Notes: generated by a model from the letters alone, not told the origin. 16,991 bases of DNA from CBDUMN01 sp965368335 (GCA_965368335.1 CBDUMN010000078.1:1-16991); one strand, 5' to 3'. Positions 6,143 through 14,026 are shown, counted from the stretch's first letter. A program made the numbers and translations.

Positions 6143-6655
6143 TTGTTTCGTTTGATTAGTCTTGGTGTCGTGCTCTTTGGCACCTGGCTTTTGATGTCGG
6201 GTCATTACGATCCTCTGTTGATAAGCTTAGGCTTGGCATCAACAGTCCTGACCGTCTATCTGGCGCACCGGATGGACATGATCGACCATGAGGGGCACCC
6301 GGTGCATCTCGGCTGGGCGGCCAGCTTCTACTGGCTTTGGCTTGGCTGGGAAATCGTCAAATCCAATATCGGCGTCGCCAAAATCATCCTCTCCCCCTCT
6401 CTTCCCATCAATCCCAACATGATCAACGTTAAAGCCCTTCAGAAAAGCGAAATGGGACGGGTCATCTTCGCCAACTCCATCACTCTGACCCCAGGCACCG
6501 TTTCGGTGCAGCTCGAAGAAGACGGCATGATCGAGGTTCACGCCATCACTTACGGACTGGGTGAGGACGTTCTGGAAGGCACGATGAACCGGAAAGTCGC
6601 ATCCATGATGGATTCGGAATATCAGGCCCGGCTCGAACAGGAGAGCGCTCAATGA
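6143..6655 (+). CDS. mrpE: Mrp-type cation/proton antiporter subunit E
   Basis: First subunit of the multisubunit Mrp-type cation/H+ antiporter in the inner membrane, and counterpart of MbhA. From the TTG at 6143 it has 170 residues. Two or three N-terminal membrane helices run from LISLGVVLFGTWLLMSG to the AASFYWLWLGWEIV segment. A cytosolic domain follows with the family phrases SNIGVAKIILSP, FANSITLTPGTVSVQL and IEVHAI. TTG is preferred because AGGGGA lies five bases upstream and homologues start with this short FRLIS segment. The in-frame ATG at 6101 would add 14 non-conserved residues and sits inside the leader hairpin. It overlaps mrpF by four bases (ATGA). Confidence 0.9.
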   Translation: MFRLISLGVVLFGTWLLMSGHYDPLLISLGLASTVLTVYLAHRMDMIDHEGHPVHLGWAASFYWLWLGWEIVKSNIGVAKIILSPSLPINPNMINVKALQKSEMGRVIFANSITLTPGTVSVQLEEDGMIEVHAITYGLGEDVLEGTMNRKVASMMDSEYQARLEQESAQ

Positions 6656-6957
6656 TGTTCGCCGCCGCCATGATCGCCCTACTGGTTTCCGTCGCCATGG
6701 CGCTCACCCGCGCTCTACTCGGCCCCACCGTCTACGACCGGGTATTGGCGGTCAATACGGTAGGCACCAAAACCGTGTTGATGATCGCCGTTCTCGGTTT
6801 TCTGACCGACCGCCCCGAATTCACCGATATCGCCCTGGTCTACGCCTTGATCAACTTCATCGGCACCCTGGCAGTGCTCAAGTTTTTCCGGTTCAGCCAT
6901 TTGGGTCACCCTACGTCGGAAAGCGCCAACGATAAAACTCACGGATCGGAGATTTAG
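6652..6957 (+). CDS. mrpF: Mrp-type antiporter subunit F
   Basis: Small hydrophobic subunit of 101 residues with three predicted membrane helices. The family phrase LLGPTVYDRVLAVNTVGTK (about residues 22-40) links helices one and two. TDRPEFTDIALVYALINFIGTLAVLKF forms the third. It is the counterpart of MbhB. It starts at an ATG overlapping the mrpE stop; an ATG one codon later is equally possible. The C-terminal tail is polar and lacks known motifs. Two bases separate it from mrpG, so translational coupling is likely. In Mrp complexes this subunit sits in the small-subunit region next to E and G. Confidence 0.92.
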   Translation: MMFAAAMIALLVSVAMALTRALLGPTVYDRVLAVNTVGTKTVLMIAVLGFLTDRPEFTDIALVYALINFIGTLAVLKFFRFSHLGHPTSESANDKTHGSEI

Positions 6958-6959
6958 TC

Positions 6960-7313
6960 ATGGAACAAATCCTCGATCTGGTCAGTTGGTTTTTTATTCT
7001 TACAGGCTCGGCCTTCGTGGTCATCGGCACTTTGGGTATCTTGCGCTTTCCCGACGTCTATTCGCGTATGCACGCCGCTGGCATTACCGACACGGCAGGC
7101 GCTTTCGCCTTGCTGATCGGTATGATGATTCAGGCTGGTCTCAGTCTTGTGTCGGTCAAACTTTTCTTCATCCTGATTTTCCTATTTTTCACCAGCCCGG
7201 TTTCAACTCATGCCGTAGCCCGGGCTGCCGATAACGGGGGCTTACGCCCTCTGCTCGACGATGAGTTGAAGAAACGCAAAGCCGAACGGGAAGAGAAGGA
7301 GAAAGAGGCGTGA
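6960..7313 (+). CDS. mrpG: Mrp-type antiporter subunit G
   Basis: A 117-residue membrane subunit, counterpart of MbhC, with three helices. It carries the diagnostic G-x-LRFPDVYSRMHAAG segment (about residues 27-40) after the first helix, then TDTAGAFALLIGMMIQ. The tail is rich in Lys and Glu and probably cytosolic. A GGAG ribosome site lies eight bases before the ATG. Its stop overlaps the GTG start of the next gene by four bases (GTGA). Length and motifs agree with MrpG/PhaG/MnhG. Confidence 0.93.
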   Translation: MEQILDLVSWFFILTGSAFVVIGTLGILRFPDVYSRMHAAGITDTAGAFALLIGMMIQAGLSLVSVKLFFILIFLFFTSPVSTHAVARAADNGGLRPLLDDELKKRKAEREEKEKEA

Positions 7314-7939
7314 TTCTCGACCTGATCGATATCACTCTCCTGGTGTTTTTGGTTGTTACCGCCGTCGCCATCGTCCGTCTCGACAACCTATTTGCGGTTG
7401 TCATGCTGCTCGGCATTTTCAGCCTGATTTCCGCCGTCCTTTACGTTCAACTGGACGCCGTGGATGTGGCCTTTACCGAAGCCGCCGTCGGAGCCGGTAT
7501 TTCGACGGTCCTCATGCTCGGCACCCTGGCCCTAACGGGTAGCAATGAACAAAAGCCAACCGGTTGGAGCCCCATTCCCCTCGCCGTTGTGTTCATTACC
7601 GGCGCAGCCCTGATTTACGGCACCTTTGATATGCCTCATTACGGCGATCCCAACGCGCCAATCCATCAGCATGTGGCGGACCGCTATATCGAAAAATCCG
7701 GTCAGGAAGTCGGCCCGCCCAATATCGTCACTTCGGTTTTGGCCAGCTACAGGGGCTTCGATACCCTGGGTGAAGTGGCCGTGATCTTTACCGCCGGAGC
7801 CGGTGTTCTCACTCTTCTCGGACACGGGCTCGTTTCACGTCGCAAACGCCACAAGGATGAAGACGAAATCAAGCGGGAACTGGAAGAGCTCGATCTGGAC
7901 GAAACGGACGTCACTATGCTTGAGGAGGAGGATATCTAA
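7310..7939 (+). CDS. Fused MbhD/MbhE-like antiporter subunit (MrpA C-terminal part)
   Basis: A 209-residue membrane protein equal to the C-terminal region of MrpA cut off from its NuoL-like part. Residues 1 to about 80 match the DUF4040/MbhD type: VRLDNLFAVVMLLGIFSLISAVLYV, then DAVDVAFTEAAVGAGISTVLML with a conserved membrane Glu (E57). Residues about 90-175 match the MbhE type, ending with SYRGFDTLGEVAVIFTAGAGVLTLLG, a typical MrpA C-terminal phrase. A charged, probably cytosolic tail follows, rich in Glu, Asp and Lys. In archaeal Mbh these are two genes, and in canonical Mrp both belong to MrpA; here they are one separate gene. The start is GTG, overlapping the mrpG stop. One base separates it from mrpB. 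Confidence 0.87.
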   Translation: MILDLIDITLLVFLVVTAVAIVRLDNLFAVVMLLGIFSLISAVLYVQLDAVDVAFTEAAVGAGISTVLMLGTLALTGSNEQKPTGWSPIPLAVVFITGAALIYGTFDMPHYGDPNAPIHQHVADRYIEKSGQEVGPPNIVTSVLASYRGFDTLGEVAVIFTAGAGVLTLLGHGLVSRRKRHKDEDEIKRELEELDLDETDVTMLEEEDI

Positions 7940-7940
7940 G

Positions 7941-8363
7941 ATGCTGCGTAAAAAGCATATCCCCCGCACTGTTTCTAAGATTTTTGCGCCGTTTATCCTA
8001 TTGTTCGCCCTCTATGTGCAGTTCCATGGAGATTATGGCCCCGGCGGCGGCTTCCAGGCCGGTGTGATTTTCGCTTCTGTCTTCATTCTCTATGCCCTGA
8101 TTTACGGGATGGATAACGCCCGCAAGGTTCTCCCACCTTCGGTTCGACGCATTCTCTTAGGTTTGGGAGTTCTGATTTATGCGGGAACCGGGGTCGTCGG
8201 CATGCTGATGGGCGGCAATTTTCTTAACTATTCGGTCTTGCTGCACGACCCGCTACATGGCCAACACCTGGGCATCAACGTCATTGAGTTCGGCGTCGGC
8301 ATGACTGTGTTCGCTTCCATGGTGACAATTTTCTTCGTTTTTGCGGGGCAGGACCGGAAATGA
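7941..8363 (+). CDS. mrpB: Mrp-type antiporter subunit B
   Basis: A 140-residue subunit, counterpart of MbhF, with four membrane helices. Diagnostic features are FAPFILLFALYVQFHGDYGPGGGFQAG (residues about 14-41) and the C-terminal NVIEFGVGMTVFASMVTIFF. The ATG at 7941 was chosen because GAGGAGGAG lies 11 bases upstream and homologues begin here. An open frame extends back to 7803 but overlaps the preceding gene and encodes non-conserved residues. It overlaps mrpC by four bases (ATGA). Confidence 0.93.
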   Translation: MLRKKHIPRTVSKIFAPFILLFALYVQFHGDYGPGGGFQAGVIFASVFILYALIYGMDNARKVLPPSVRRILLGLGVLIYAGTGVVGMLMGGNFLNYSVLLHDPLHGQHLGINVIEFGVGMTVFASMVTIFFVFAGQDRK

Positions 8364-8743
8364 GTTTTCTCAACGGTATCGATATTCCCGGCCTGTTTAA
8401 CTATTGGGTCGCCGTGTTTTTGATGATGACCGGCTTCTACGTGGTGATCTCACGGGGTAATCTGGTTAAAAAGATCGTTGGCCTAAACCTATTCCAAATT
8501 TCGGTCTTTCTACTTTACATCTCCATGAGCAAGGTCGATGGCGGAACGGCCCCGATCCTGGCTGATGGCATAGAAGTTTACTCCAATCCACTACCGCACG
8601 TGCTGATCCTGACGGCCATCGTCGTCGGCGTGGCGACGACGGCGTTGGGCCTGGCGCTCATCGTGCGGATCAATGAAGCCTACGGAACCGTTGAGGATAC
8701 TGAAATCAACGCCATCGAACAAAAGATGGAGGAAAGGGAATAA
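8360..8743 (+). CDS. mrpC: Mrp-type antiporter subunit C (NuoK-like)
   Basis: A 127-residue NuoK-like subunit, counterpart of MbhG, with three membrane helices. YWVAVFLMMTGFYVVISRGN forms helix one, KIVGLNLFQISVFLLYISMSK helix two and PLPHVLILTAIVVGVATTALGLALIV helix three. The NPLPHVLILTAIVV phrase is typical of MrpC and MnhC. A short acidic tail follows. An AGGA ribosome site lies nine bases before the ATG. Its stop shares one base with the start of the next gene (TAATG). Confidence 0.93.
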   Translation: MSFLNGIDIPGLFNYWVAVFLMMTGFYVVISRGNLVKKIVGLNLFQISVFLLYISMSKVDGGTAPILADGIEVYSNPLPHVLILTAIVVGVATTALGLALIVRINEAYGTVEDTEINAIEQKMEERE

Positions 8744-10221
8744 TGGGAGCCCATCTACCGATCCTCCAAGTGGTTCTGCCACTCATGGCCGCTCCTTTCT
8801 GCATTATCCTCAGACGCAGTGAGTGGGTTTGGGGCGTCACCGTTTTGGTTGCCTGGGGCGTTTTCGCCATGACCTCAATGGTCGTCTGGGACGTCCATTT
8901 AAACGGCACCATCAATTATCACATCGGTGACTGGCCGCCGCCTTGGGGCATTGAATTCCGCATCGACCTGCCCAGCGCCTATGTACTGCTGATCGTTTCG
9001 TTGATTGGCGCCGTTGTGGCGAGCTATGCGCGGGCCAGCGTCTTGAAGGAAATTCCGCAAGACCGGATTTATCTCTTCTATACCAACTACTTGCTCTGCC
9101 TAACGGGCCTGCTCGGTATGTCGGCGACGGGCGACGTCTTCAACCTGTTCGTCTTTCTCGAGATATCATCCCTTTCGGGCTATACGCTGATTGCGCTCGG
9201 GTCGGACAGGCGCGCCCTGACGGCCTCTTATCGCTATCTGATTCTCGGCACCATCGGCGCGACGTTCTATGTCATCGGTCTCGGCCTGATGTATATGATG
9301 ACCGGTACGCTCAATATGGCCGATCTGGCGCAACGTCTGCCCGAGGTGGTTGAGACGAGAACGATCCTTGTCTCGCTGGCCTTCCTCACCGTGGGCTTGA
9401 GCTTAAAAGTCGCCCTCTTCCCGCTTCACCTCTGGCTGCCCAACGCTTATGCCTACGCGCCATCGGTGGTGACGGCTTTTATGGCCGCCACGGCGACCAA
9501 GGTGGCGGTCTATGTGATGATCCGCATTTTCTATTTCGTCTTTGGCGGCACCGACGTGTTTGCCGAACAGGGCGTCGCAGAGGCGATTATGGGCTTGGCG
9601 ATTGCCGGTATGTTTGTCGCCTCAATCGTTGCCGTTTTCCAGTCGAACCTCAAAAAAATGCTCGCCTACTCCTCAGTCGCACAGATCGGCTACATCATGC
9701 TGGGCATCAGTTTCGTCAGCGTCACCGGACTTTCCGCCGGCATGGTGCATCTGTTCAATCATGCTCTGATGAAATGCGCCCTGTTCCTTGCTCTCGGTTG
9801 CGTTTTTCTGCGCATCGGCAGCGTGGAAATCAAGGATATGGCGGGCATGGGACGACGGATGCCGCTAACCATGGGAGCTTTCGTCGCGGGAGGCTTAAGT
9901 CTTATCGGCATTCCGCTGACCGTTGGGTTTATCAGCAAGTGGCAGCTCATGGCCGCCGCCTTCGAAGCCAATCTCTGGTTTGTCGCGGTTCTTATCCCAT
10001 TAAGCTCACTCATTGCCGTGGTTTACGTTTGGCGGGTAGTCGAAGTCGCCTACTTGAAACCGGTTCCCGAAGGAGCCGCCAAACTCGAAGAAGCGCCGCT
10101 TTCAATGCTCATTCCCACATGGGTCATGGCGTTGGCCGCGTTCTACTTCGGTATCGATACGGATTTGACCCTGGGTGTGGCTATCGATGCGGCCAGTAGC
10201 TTGCTGGGAGGCGGCCAATGA
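8743..10221 (+). CDS. mrpD: Mrp-type antiporter subunit D (NuoM/N-like)
   Basis: First of three large antiporter-like subunits, 492 residues with about 14 membrane helices and a proton-conducting transporter domain. All key charged residues are present: TM5 glutamate E140 (FNLFVFLEISSLSGY), TM7 lysine K222 and H229 (LKVALFPLHLWLPNAY), and TM8 lysine K253 (AATATKVAVYV). LKKMLAYSSVAQIGYIMLG marks the second repeat, and GIPLTVGFISKW carries the distal lysine. The direct position after subunit C matches MrpD/MbhH. It should be competent for cation/proton translocation. It overlaps the next gene by four bases (ATGA). Confidence 0.92.
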   Translation: MGAHLPILQVVLPLMAAPFCIILRRSEWVWGVTVLVAWGVFAMTSMVVWDVHLNGTINYHIGDWPPPWGIEFRIDLPSAYVLLIVSLIGAVVASYARASVLKEIPQDRIYLFYTNYLLCLTGLLGMSATGDVFNLFVFLEISSLSGYTLIALGSDRRALTASYRYLILGTIGATFYVIGLGLMYMMTGTLNMADLAQRLPEVVETRTILVSLAFLTVGLSLKVALFPLHLWLPNAYAYAPSVVTAFMAATATKVAVYVMIRIFYFVFGGTDVFAEQGVAEAIMGLAIAGMFVASIVAVFQSNLKKMLAYSSVAQIGYIMLGISFVSVTGLSAGMVHLFNHALMKCALFLALGCVFLRIGSVEIKDMAGMGRRMPLTMGAFVAGGLSLIGIPLTVGFISKWQLMAAAFEANLWFVAVLIPLSSLIAVVYVWRVVEVAYLKPVPEGAAKLEEAPLSMLIPTWVMALAAFYFGIDTDLTLGVAIDAASSLLGGGQ

Positions 10222-11753
10222 GTGCGGAACTCGCCATTCAGCTAAGCCTGCTGATCCCGCTTCTCGGCGCGGTGGGCATCTTCCTGGCCGGATATTGGCC
10301 GAACATCCGCGAAGCCATCACGCTTTCAACGGCCGTTATCCTGTTTCTGGTGGTGCTATCGCTCTACGAAGGAGTCGCCGCAGGCGCGCGACCCGAAGTG
10401 ACTTTGATCGAAATGTTCCCGGGACTTCCGATCAAATTCGTCGTCGAGCCGTTAGGAATGCTCTTCGCCTTGATCGCTTCAGGCCTGTGGATCGTCACCA
10501 GCCTCTACGCCATCGGCTACATGCGGGGCAACAACGAGCAGAATCAAACGCGGTTTTATATCTGTTTCGCCATCGCCATCTCGGCAACCATCGGCGTAGC
10601 CTTCTCCGGCAACCTGCTGACTTTGTTTATCTTCTACGAGGTTTTGACGGTCAGCACCTATCCTCTGGTCACCCATTCGGGCAAGCCGGAAGCCTTAAAA
10701 AGCGGGCGCACCTACCTGGGCATTCTGATGTCCACATCGATCGCCTTTCTGTTCGTCGCCATCGTCTGGACTTGGTCGGCAACCGGCAAGATGGATTTCA
10801 CGCCGGGCGGCATTTTGGCCGGATCGCTTGAAGGCCCGGAACTCGGCATACTGCTGTTTCTCTATATTTTCGGCATCGGTAAAGCTGCCGTTATGCCCGT
10901 TCACCGCTGGCTTCCGGCCGCCATGGTCGCACCGACCCCGGTCAGCGCCCTGCTCCATGCGGTGGCCGTGGTCAAAAGCGGCGTTTTCGCCGTGGTTAAG
11001 ATCATCGTTTATATTTTCGGAATCGACCTTCTGGCGGGCACCCAACCAGGCGAACTGCTAGTATACGTGGCCGGATTTACCGTGCTGACGGCCTCCTTCG
11101 TGGCGCTGCGCCAAGACAACCTAAAGCGGCGATTGGCCTACTCAACCATCAGCCAGCTCTCCTATGTGGTGATCGCCGCGGCCATCCTCACGCCGATTTC
11201 GCTGGTGGGCGCGGCAATGCATATCGCCGCCCACGCTTTTGGCAAAATCACCCTCTTCTTCGCCGCCGGCTCGATCTATACGGCCGCCCATAAAACGGAA
11301 GTCAGTCAGTTGGATGGAATCGGCCGCAAAATGCCCTGGACGATGACCGCTTTCGCCATTGGAGCGCTTTCGATGATCGGCCTGCCGCCTACTGCCGGTT
11401 TCGTCAGCAAATGGGTCATTGTCGAAGGGGCCATCCAGGGCGGGCAATGGGCGGCGCTTGGCGTGATCGTCCTCTCTACCTTGCTCAATACGGCCTATCT
11501 GGTTCCCATCGTTTACCGGGCCTTCATGGTCGCGCCTCCCAAACCGCAACCGGTTGAGGAGGATTCCCATGAGGAGACGGCCGACGAGGAAGCAGAAAGC
11601 ACACATCACGACGATCACCATGACGACCATGGCGAAGCCCCGTTGCCAATCGTATTAGCTTTGACTATCACCGCTGTAGGAACCGTCCTCTTGTTCTTAT
11701 TCCCCGAAGCCGCCCTCGGTTTGGCCGAGGCCATGTTGGGAGGTGTGCGATGA
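10218..11753 (+). CDS. Second antiporter-type subunit (NuoL/MrpA-N-like) with His/acid-rich loop
   Basis: A 511-residue NuoL/M/N-family subunit. Conserved charges are complete: E141 (LFIFYEVLTVSTYPL), K222 and H229 (GKAAVMPVHRWLPAAM), H247 (ALLHAVAVVKSG) and K253. The VAPTPVSALLHAVAVVKSG stretch is typical of NuoL and the N-terminal part of MrpA, so this is the best candidate for the missing MrpA N-terminal module. Near the C-terminus, residues about 446-473 form a loop with many Glu, Asp and His residues before the last helix. Such a loop might bind divalent metal or buffer protons, but this is only inferred. It overlaps the next gene by four bases. Confidence 0.88.
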   Translation: MSAELAIQLSLLIPLLGAVGIFLAGYWPNIREAITLSTAVILFLVVLSLYEGVAAGARPEVTLIEMFPGLPIKFVVEPLGMLFALIASGLWIVTSLYAIGYMRGNNEQNQTRFYICFAIAISATIGVAFSGNLLTLFIFYEVLTVSTYPLVTHSGKPEALKSGRTYLGILMSTSIAFLFVAIVWTWSATGKMDFTPGGILAGSLEGPELGILLFLYIFGIGKAAVMPVHRWLPAAMVAPTPVSALLHAVAVVKSGVFAVVKIIVYIFGIDLLAGTQPGELLVYVAGFTVLTASFVALRQDNLKRRLAYSTISQLSYVVIAAAILTPISLVGAAMHIAAHAFGKITLFFAAGSIYTAAHKTEVSQLDGIGRKMPWTMTAFAIGALSMIGLPPTAGFVSKWVIVEGAIQGGQWAALGVIVLSTLLNTAYLVPIVYRAFMVAPPKPQPVEEDSHEETADEEAESTHHDDHHDDHGEAPLPIVLALTITAVGTVLLFLFPEAALGLAEAMLGGVR

Positions 11754-11992
11754 ACGACGACCATTGGCTGGTCAGGCCCACAACCATCCGAAAAATGTGG
11801 ATCTACGGCATTGCCCTCCTTGTTCTGTTGACCGTGGCCGACCTGTTTTATCACGGCCATCCCCATTTCGGCATCGACGGCACTTTCGGGTTCTTTTCCT
11901 GGTACGGATTCGTCACCTGCGCAGCCATGGTGGTTGGAGCCAAAGTGCTGGCCGTCTTTTTGAAGCGGAGGGATGACTACTATGACCGCTGA
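11750..11992 (+). CDS. Small two-helix membrane protein of the antiporter operon
   Basis: An 80-residue protein. It starts with a polar MNDDHWLVRPTTIRK, then helix one (MWIYGIALLVLLTVADLFY), a His-containing loop HGHPHFGIDGTF, helix two (WYGFVTCAAMVVGAKVLAVFL) and a basic/acidic tail KRRDDYYDR. I do not recognise a named family. It lies between two antiporter-type genes with overlaps on both sides (four bases upstream, about 11 downstream), so it is almost certainly part of the operon and probably a small subunit or assembly factor. Both predicted helices are long enough to span the membrane. Confidence 0.8.
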   Translation: MNDDHWLVRPTTIRKMWIYGIALLVLLTVADLFYHGHPHFGIDGTFGFFSWYGFVTCAAMVVGAKVLAVFLKRRDDYYDR

Positions 11993-13670
11993 ATGGACGT
12001 TCCCTCCCGGCCTTCTGCTGATTCTCGGGTGTTTTTTGGTGCCGGTCCTGCGGGGTTGGGCCCGCACCGGCTTTATTATGCTGCTGCCGCTGGTCACTCT
12101 TTGGCTGGTCTGGCAGGTGCCCGATGGGGCTAATGCATCCCTCGATTTCCTCGGTTACAGCCTCAACCCAATTACCGCCGACCCCTTATCGAGGCTGTTC
12201 GCCACTATTTTTTCGATCATGACCTTCGCCGGAGGCCTGTTCGCACTCAACCAAAACCGCATCACCGAAATCGCCGCGGCTTTCGCCTATGCAGGCGGGG
12301 CCATCGGGGTCGCCATGGCGGGCGATTTGATTTCGGTCTTCGTTTTCTGGGAGTTGATGGCGATCGGCTCAACCATCGTGGTCTGGTGCGGCGGAACGGA
12401 GAGCGCAGGGCGGGCAGCCCAGCGCTATTTGCTGGTCCACCTGTTCGGTGGCGTGGTTCTGATGATTGGCATCATCGGTTATATCTCGGACACCGGCACG
12501 GTCGCCTTTACGGCAATGAAGCCTGACAGCATCGCCACCTGGATGATCCTCATCGGCTTCCTGATCAATGCCGGCGCGCCCCCCTTCTCGGCCTGGCTGC
12601 CCGACGCCTACCCGGAAGCCTCATGGAGCGGCGCGGTTTTCCTTTCGGCCTTTACAACGAAAACCGCCGTCTATGTGTTGATTCGCGGTTTTCCCGGCGC
12701 CGAAATTTTGATTTTCATCGGCGTCTACATGATCTTCTACGGGATCATCTACGCCCTGCTTGAAAACGATATGCGGCGTATCCTCGCCTACTCGATCATC
12801 AACCAGGTCGGCTTTATGGTCACCGGCATCGGCATCGGCACGGAAATGGCGCTCAATGGCGCAGCGGCTCACGCCTTTGCCCATATTATCTATAAAGCGC
12901 TCCTGCTGATGAGCGCGGGCGCCGTGCTCTATCGGACCAACACTCGGAAGTGTAGCGATCTCGGCGGTCTTTTCCGCACCATGCCCTATACTACGATTAT
13001 GGGTATCATCGGCGCACTGGCGATCTCGTCATTCCCCTGGACGTCCGGCTTCGTTTCCAAATCAATGATCAGTCAAAGTGCGGCCGACATGCATTTGACC
13101 TGGGTCTGGTTCATGCTTACTGCGGCTTCCGCCGGGGTTTTCCTGCATGCCGGGATCAAGTTCCCCTGGTTCGTCTTTTTCCAGAAAGATTCGGGTATGC
13201 GACCACCGGAAGCGCCTTTGAGCATGAAGCTGGCGATGGGACTGTTCGCCGCTCTTTGCGTCGTCATCGGCCTGTTTCCGGGACCGCTCTATGCACTGCT
13301 GCCCCACCCCGTCGACTACGTACCCTATACGGTGCCCCATGTGGTCAACATGCTGCAATTGCTGCTGTTCTCAGGCTTCGCTTTCTTCGTTCTATTACCG
13401 ATGATGAAACGCACTCTGACCATCACGCTCGATACGGATTGGTTTTACCGGGTCGTCATTCCCAAGTTCGGCAAAGCCTTGATTTACGCATTCGGCCCTA
13501 TCGACCAAGCCATTCGAAATGGCTTCCTCGGCTGGTTCAATCGCACCATCGACCAAGTGTTTCACCATCATGGCCCTCACGGAGCCTTAGCGCGAACCTG
13601 GACAATCGGCAGCACGGTTCTTTGGGTCGCCGTGCTGTTAGTGCTTTACTTAATCGTCTATTACATCTGA
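11982..13670 (+). CDS. Third antiporter-type subunit (NuoL/M/N-like) lacking the TM7 lysine
   Basis: A 562-residue subunit with about 14-16 membrane helices. It has the proton-conducting transporter fold: E124 in SVFVFWELMAIGST, WLPDAYPEAS, and the TM8 lysine K227 in FLSAFTTKTAVYVL. NDMRRILAYSIINQVGFM marks the second repeat and SGFVSKSM the distal lysine. Aligned on the WLP motif, the TM7 lysine (nine residues before W) is replaced by N196, and the His two residues before W is S203 (INAGAPPFSAW). The sister subunits keep both. A long C-terminal extension ends in a final helix. The ATG at 11982 is preferred because GGAGG lies ten bases upstream; the ATG at 11973 sits almost on that site. It is the last gene of the overlapping block. 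Confidence 0.88.
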   Translation: MTAEWTFPPGLLLILGCFLVPVLRGWARTGFIMLLPLVTLWLVWQVPDGANASLDFLGYSLNPITADPLSRLFATIFSIMTFAGGLFALNQNRITEIAAAFAYAGGAIGVAMAGDLISVFVFWELMAIGSTIVVWCGGTESAGRAAQRYLLVHLFGGVVLMIGIIGYISDTGTVAFTAMKPDSIATWMILIGFLINAGAPPFSAWLPDAYPEASWSGAVFLSAFTTKTAVYVLIRGFPGAEILIFIGVYMIFYGIIYALLENDMRRILAYSIINQVGFMVTGIGIGTEMALNGAAAHAFAHIIYKALLLMSAGAVLYRTNTRKCSDLGGLFRTMPYTTIMGIIGALAISSFPWTSGFVSKSMISQSAADMHLTWVWFMLTAASAGVFLHAGIKFPWFVFFQKDSGMRPPEAPLSMKLAMGLFAALCVVIGLFPGPLYALLPHPVDYVPYTVPHVVNMLQLLLFSGFAFFVLLPMMKRTLTITLDTDWFYRVVIPKFGKALIYAFGPIDQAIRNGFLGWFNRTIDQVFHHHGPHGALARTWTIGSTVLWVAVLLVLYLIVYYI

Positions 13671-13675
13671 GAATA

Positions 13676-13692
13676 CAAAAAAACGGACGCAT
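13676..13692 (+). repeat. 17-base direct repeat, copy 1
   Basis: CAAAAAAACGGACGCAT occurs here, just after the last antiporter gene, and again at 16960-16976 inside the cysteine desulfurase gene. The match is exact over 17 bases and stops at both flanks. It is probably coincidence helped by the A-tract. Confidence 0.4.
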
Positions 13693-13720
13693 AGCTTAGG
13701 GGAATAGGGAGGACACAAAC

Positions 13721-13951
13721 ATGGACGAAGCATTCGTTCCTTTACAGATCATGCCCGCAGAGGGCTGGTCTTTCGCCGTCAAAGAAGGCAAGAAACGCAC
13801 CCTGGTGCCATTGGCTTGCTGGACATTGGCCGAATTGCCAAGCGGCGACGACAGCCCCGGCATGCGGCAAATTCTCGGCTATCATCCGGGTCACGGCTAT
13901 GTTGAGTTCGCTGAGGGCTTCGACGGCTACGTCCATAGCTCCGACGCCTAA
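13721..13951 (+). CDS. Hypothetical protein, 76 residues
   Basis: I do not recognise this protein. It is soluble, acidic and has no signal peptide or membrane helix. It has three Trp/Phe-rich strands (EGWSFAVKEG, LVPLACWTLAEL, GYVEFAEGFDGY) and may be a small beta-rich fold. A GGGAGGA ribosome site lies seven bases before the ATG, so translation is likely. It begins 50 bases after the antiporter operon with no terminator in between and could be its last gene. A candidate terminator lies 75 bases downstream. Confidence 0.6.
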   Translation: MDEAFVPLQIMPAEGWSFAVKEGKKRTLVPLACWTLAELPSGDDSPGMRQILGYHPGHGYVEFAEGFDGYVHSSDA

Positions 13952-14026
13952 AAAACAAAACTCCAACCTCCCCCGCCCCTTGAAAGACCGGCGCGGCGGC
14001 ATATTGCTTTCTTCTACTGTTCTTTA

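Noticed and set aside
7803..7940. Upstream extension of the mrpB reading frame.
   Set aside because: It lies inside the preceding gene in another frame and is not MrpB-like. The ATG at 7941 has a strong ribosome site.
9759..10013. Minus-strand open frames inside the antiporter genes (also 11142-11630, 11615-12097, 12621-12884).
   Set aside because: They are antisense shadows of well-conserved membrane protein genes, with low-complexity His/Asp/Gly-rich translations and no own ribosome sites.
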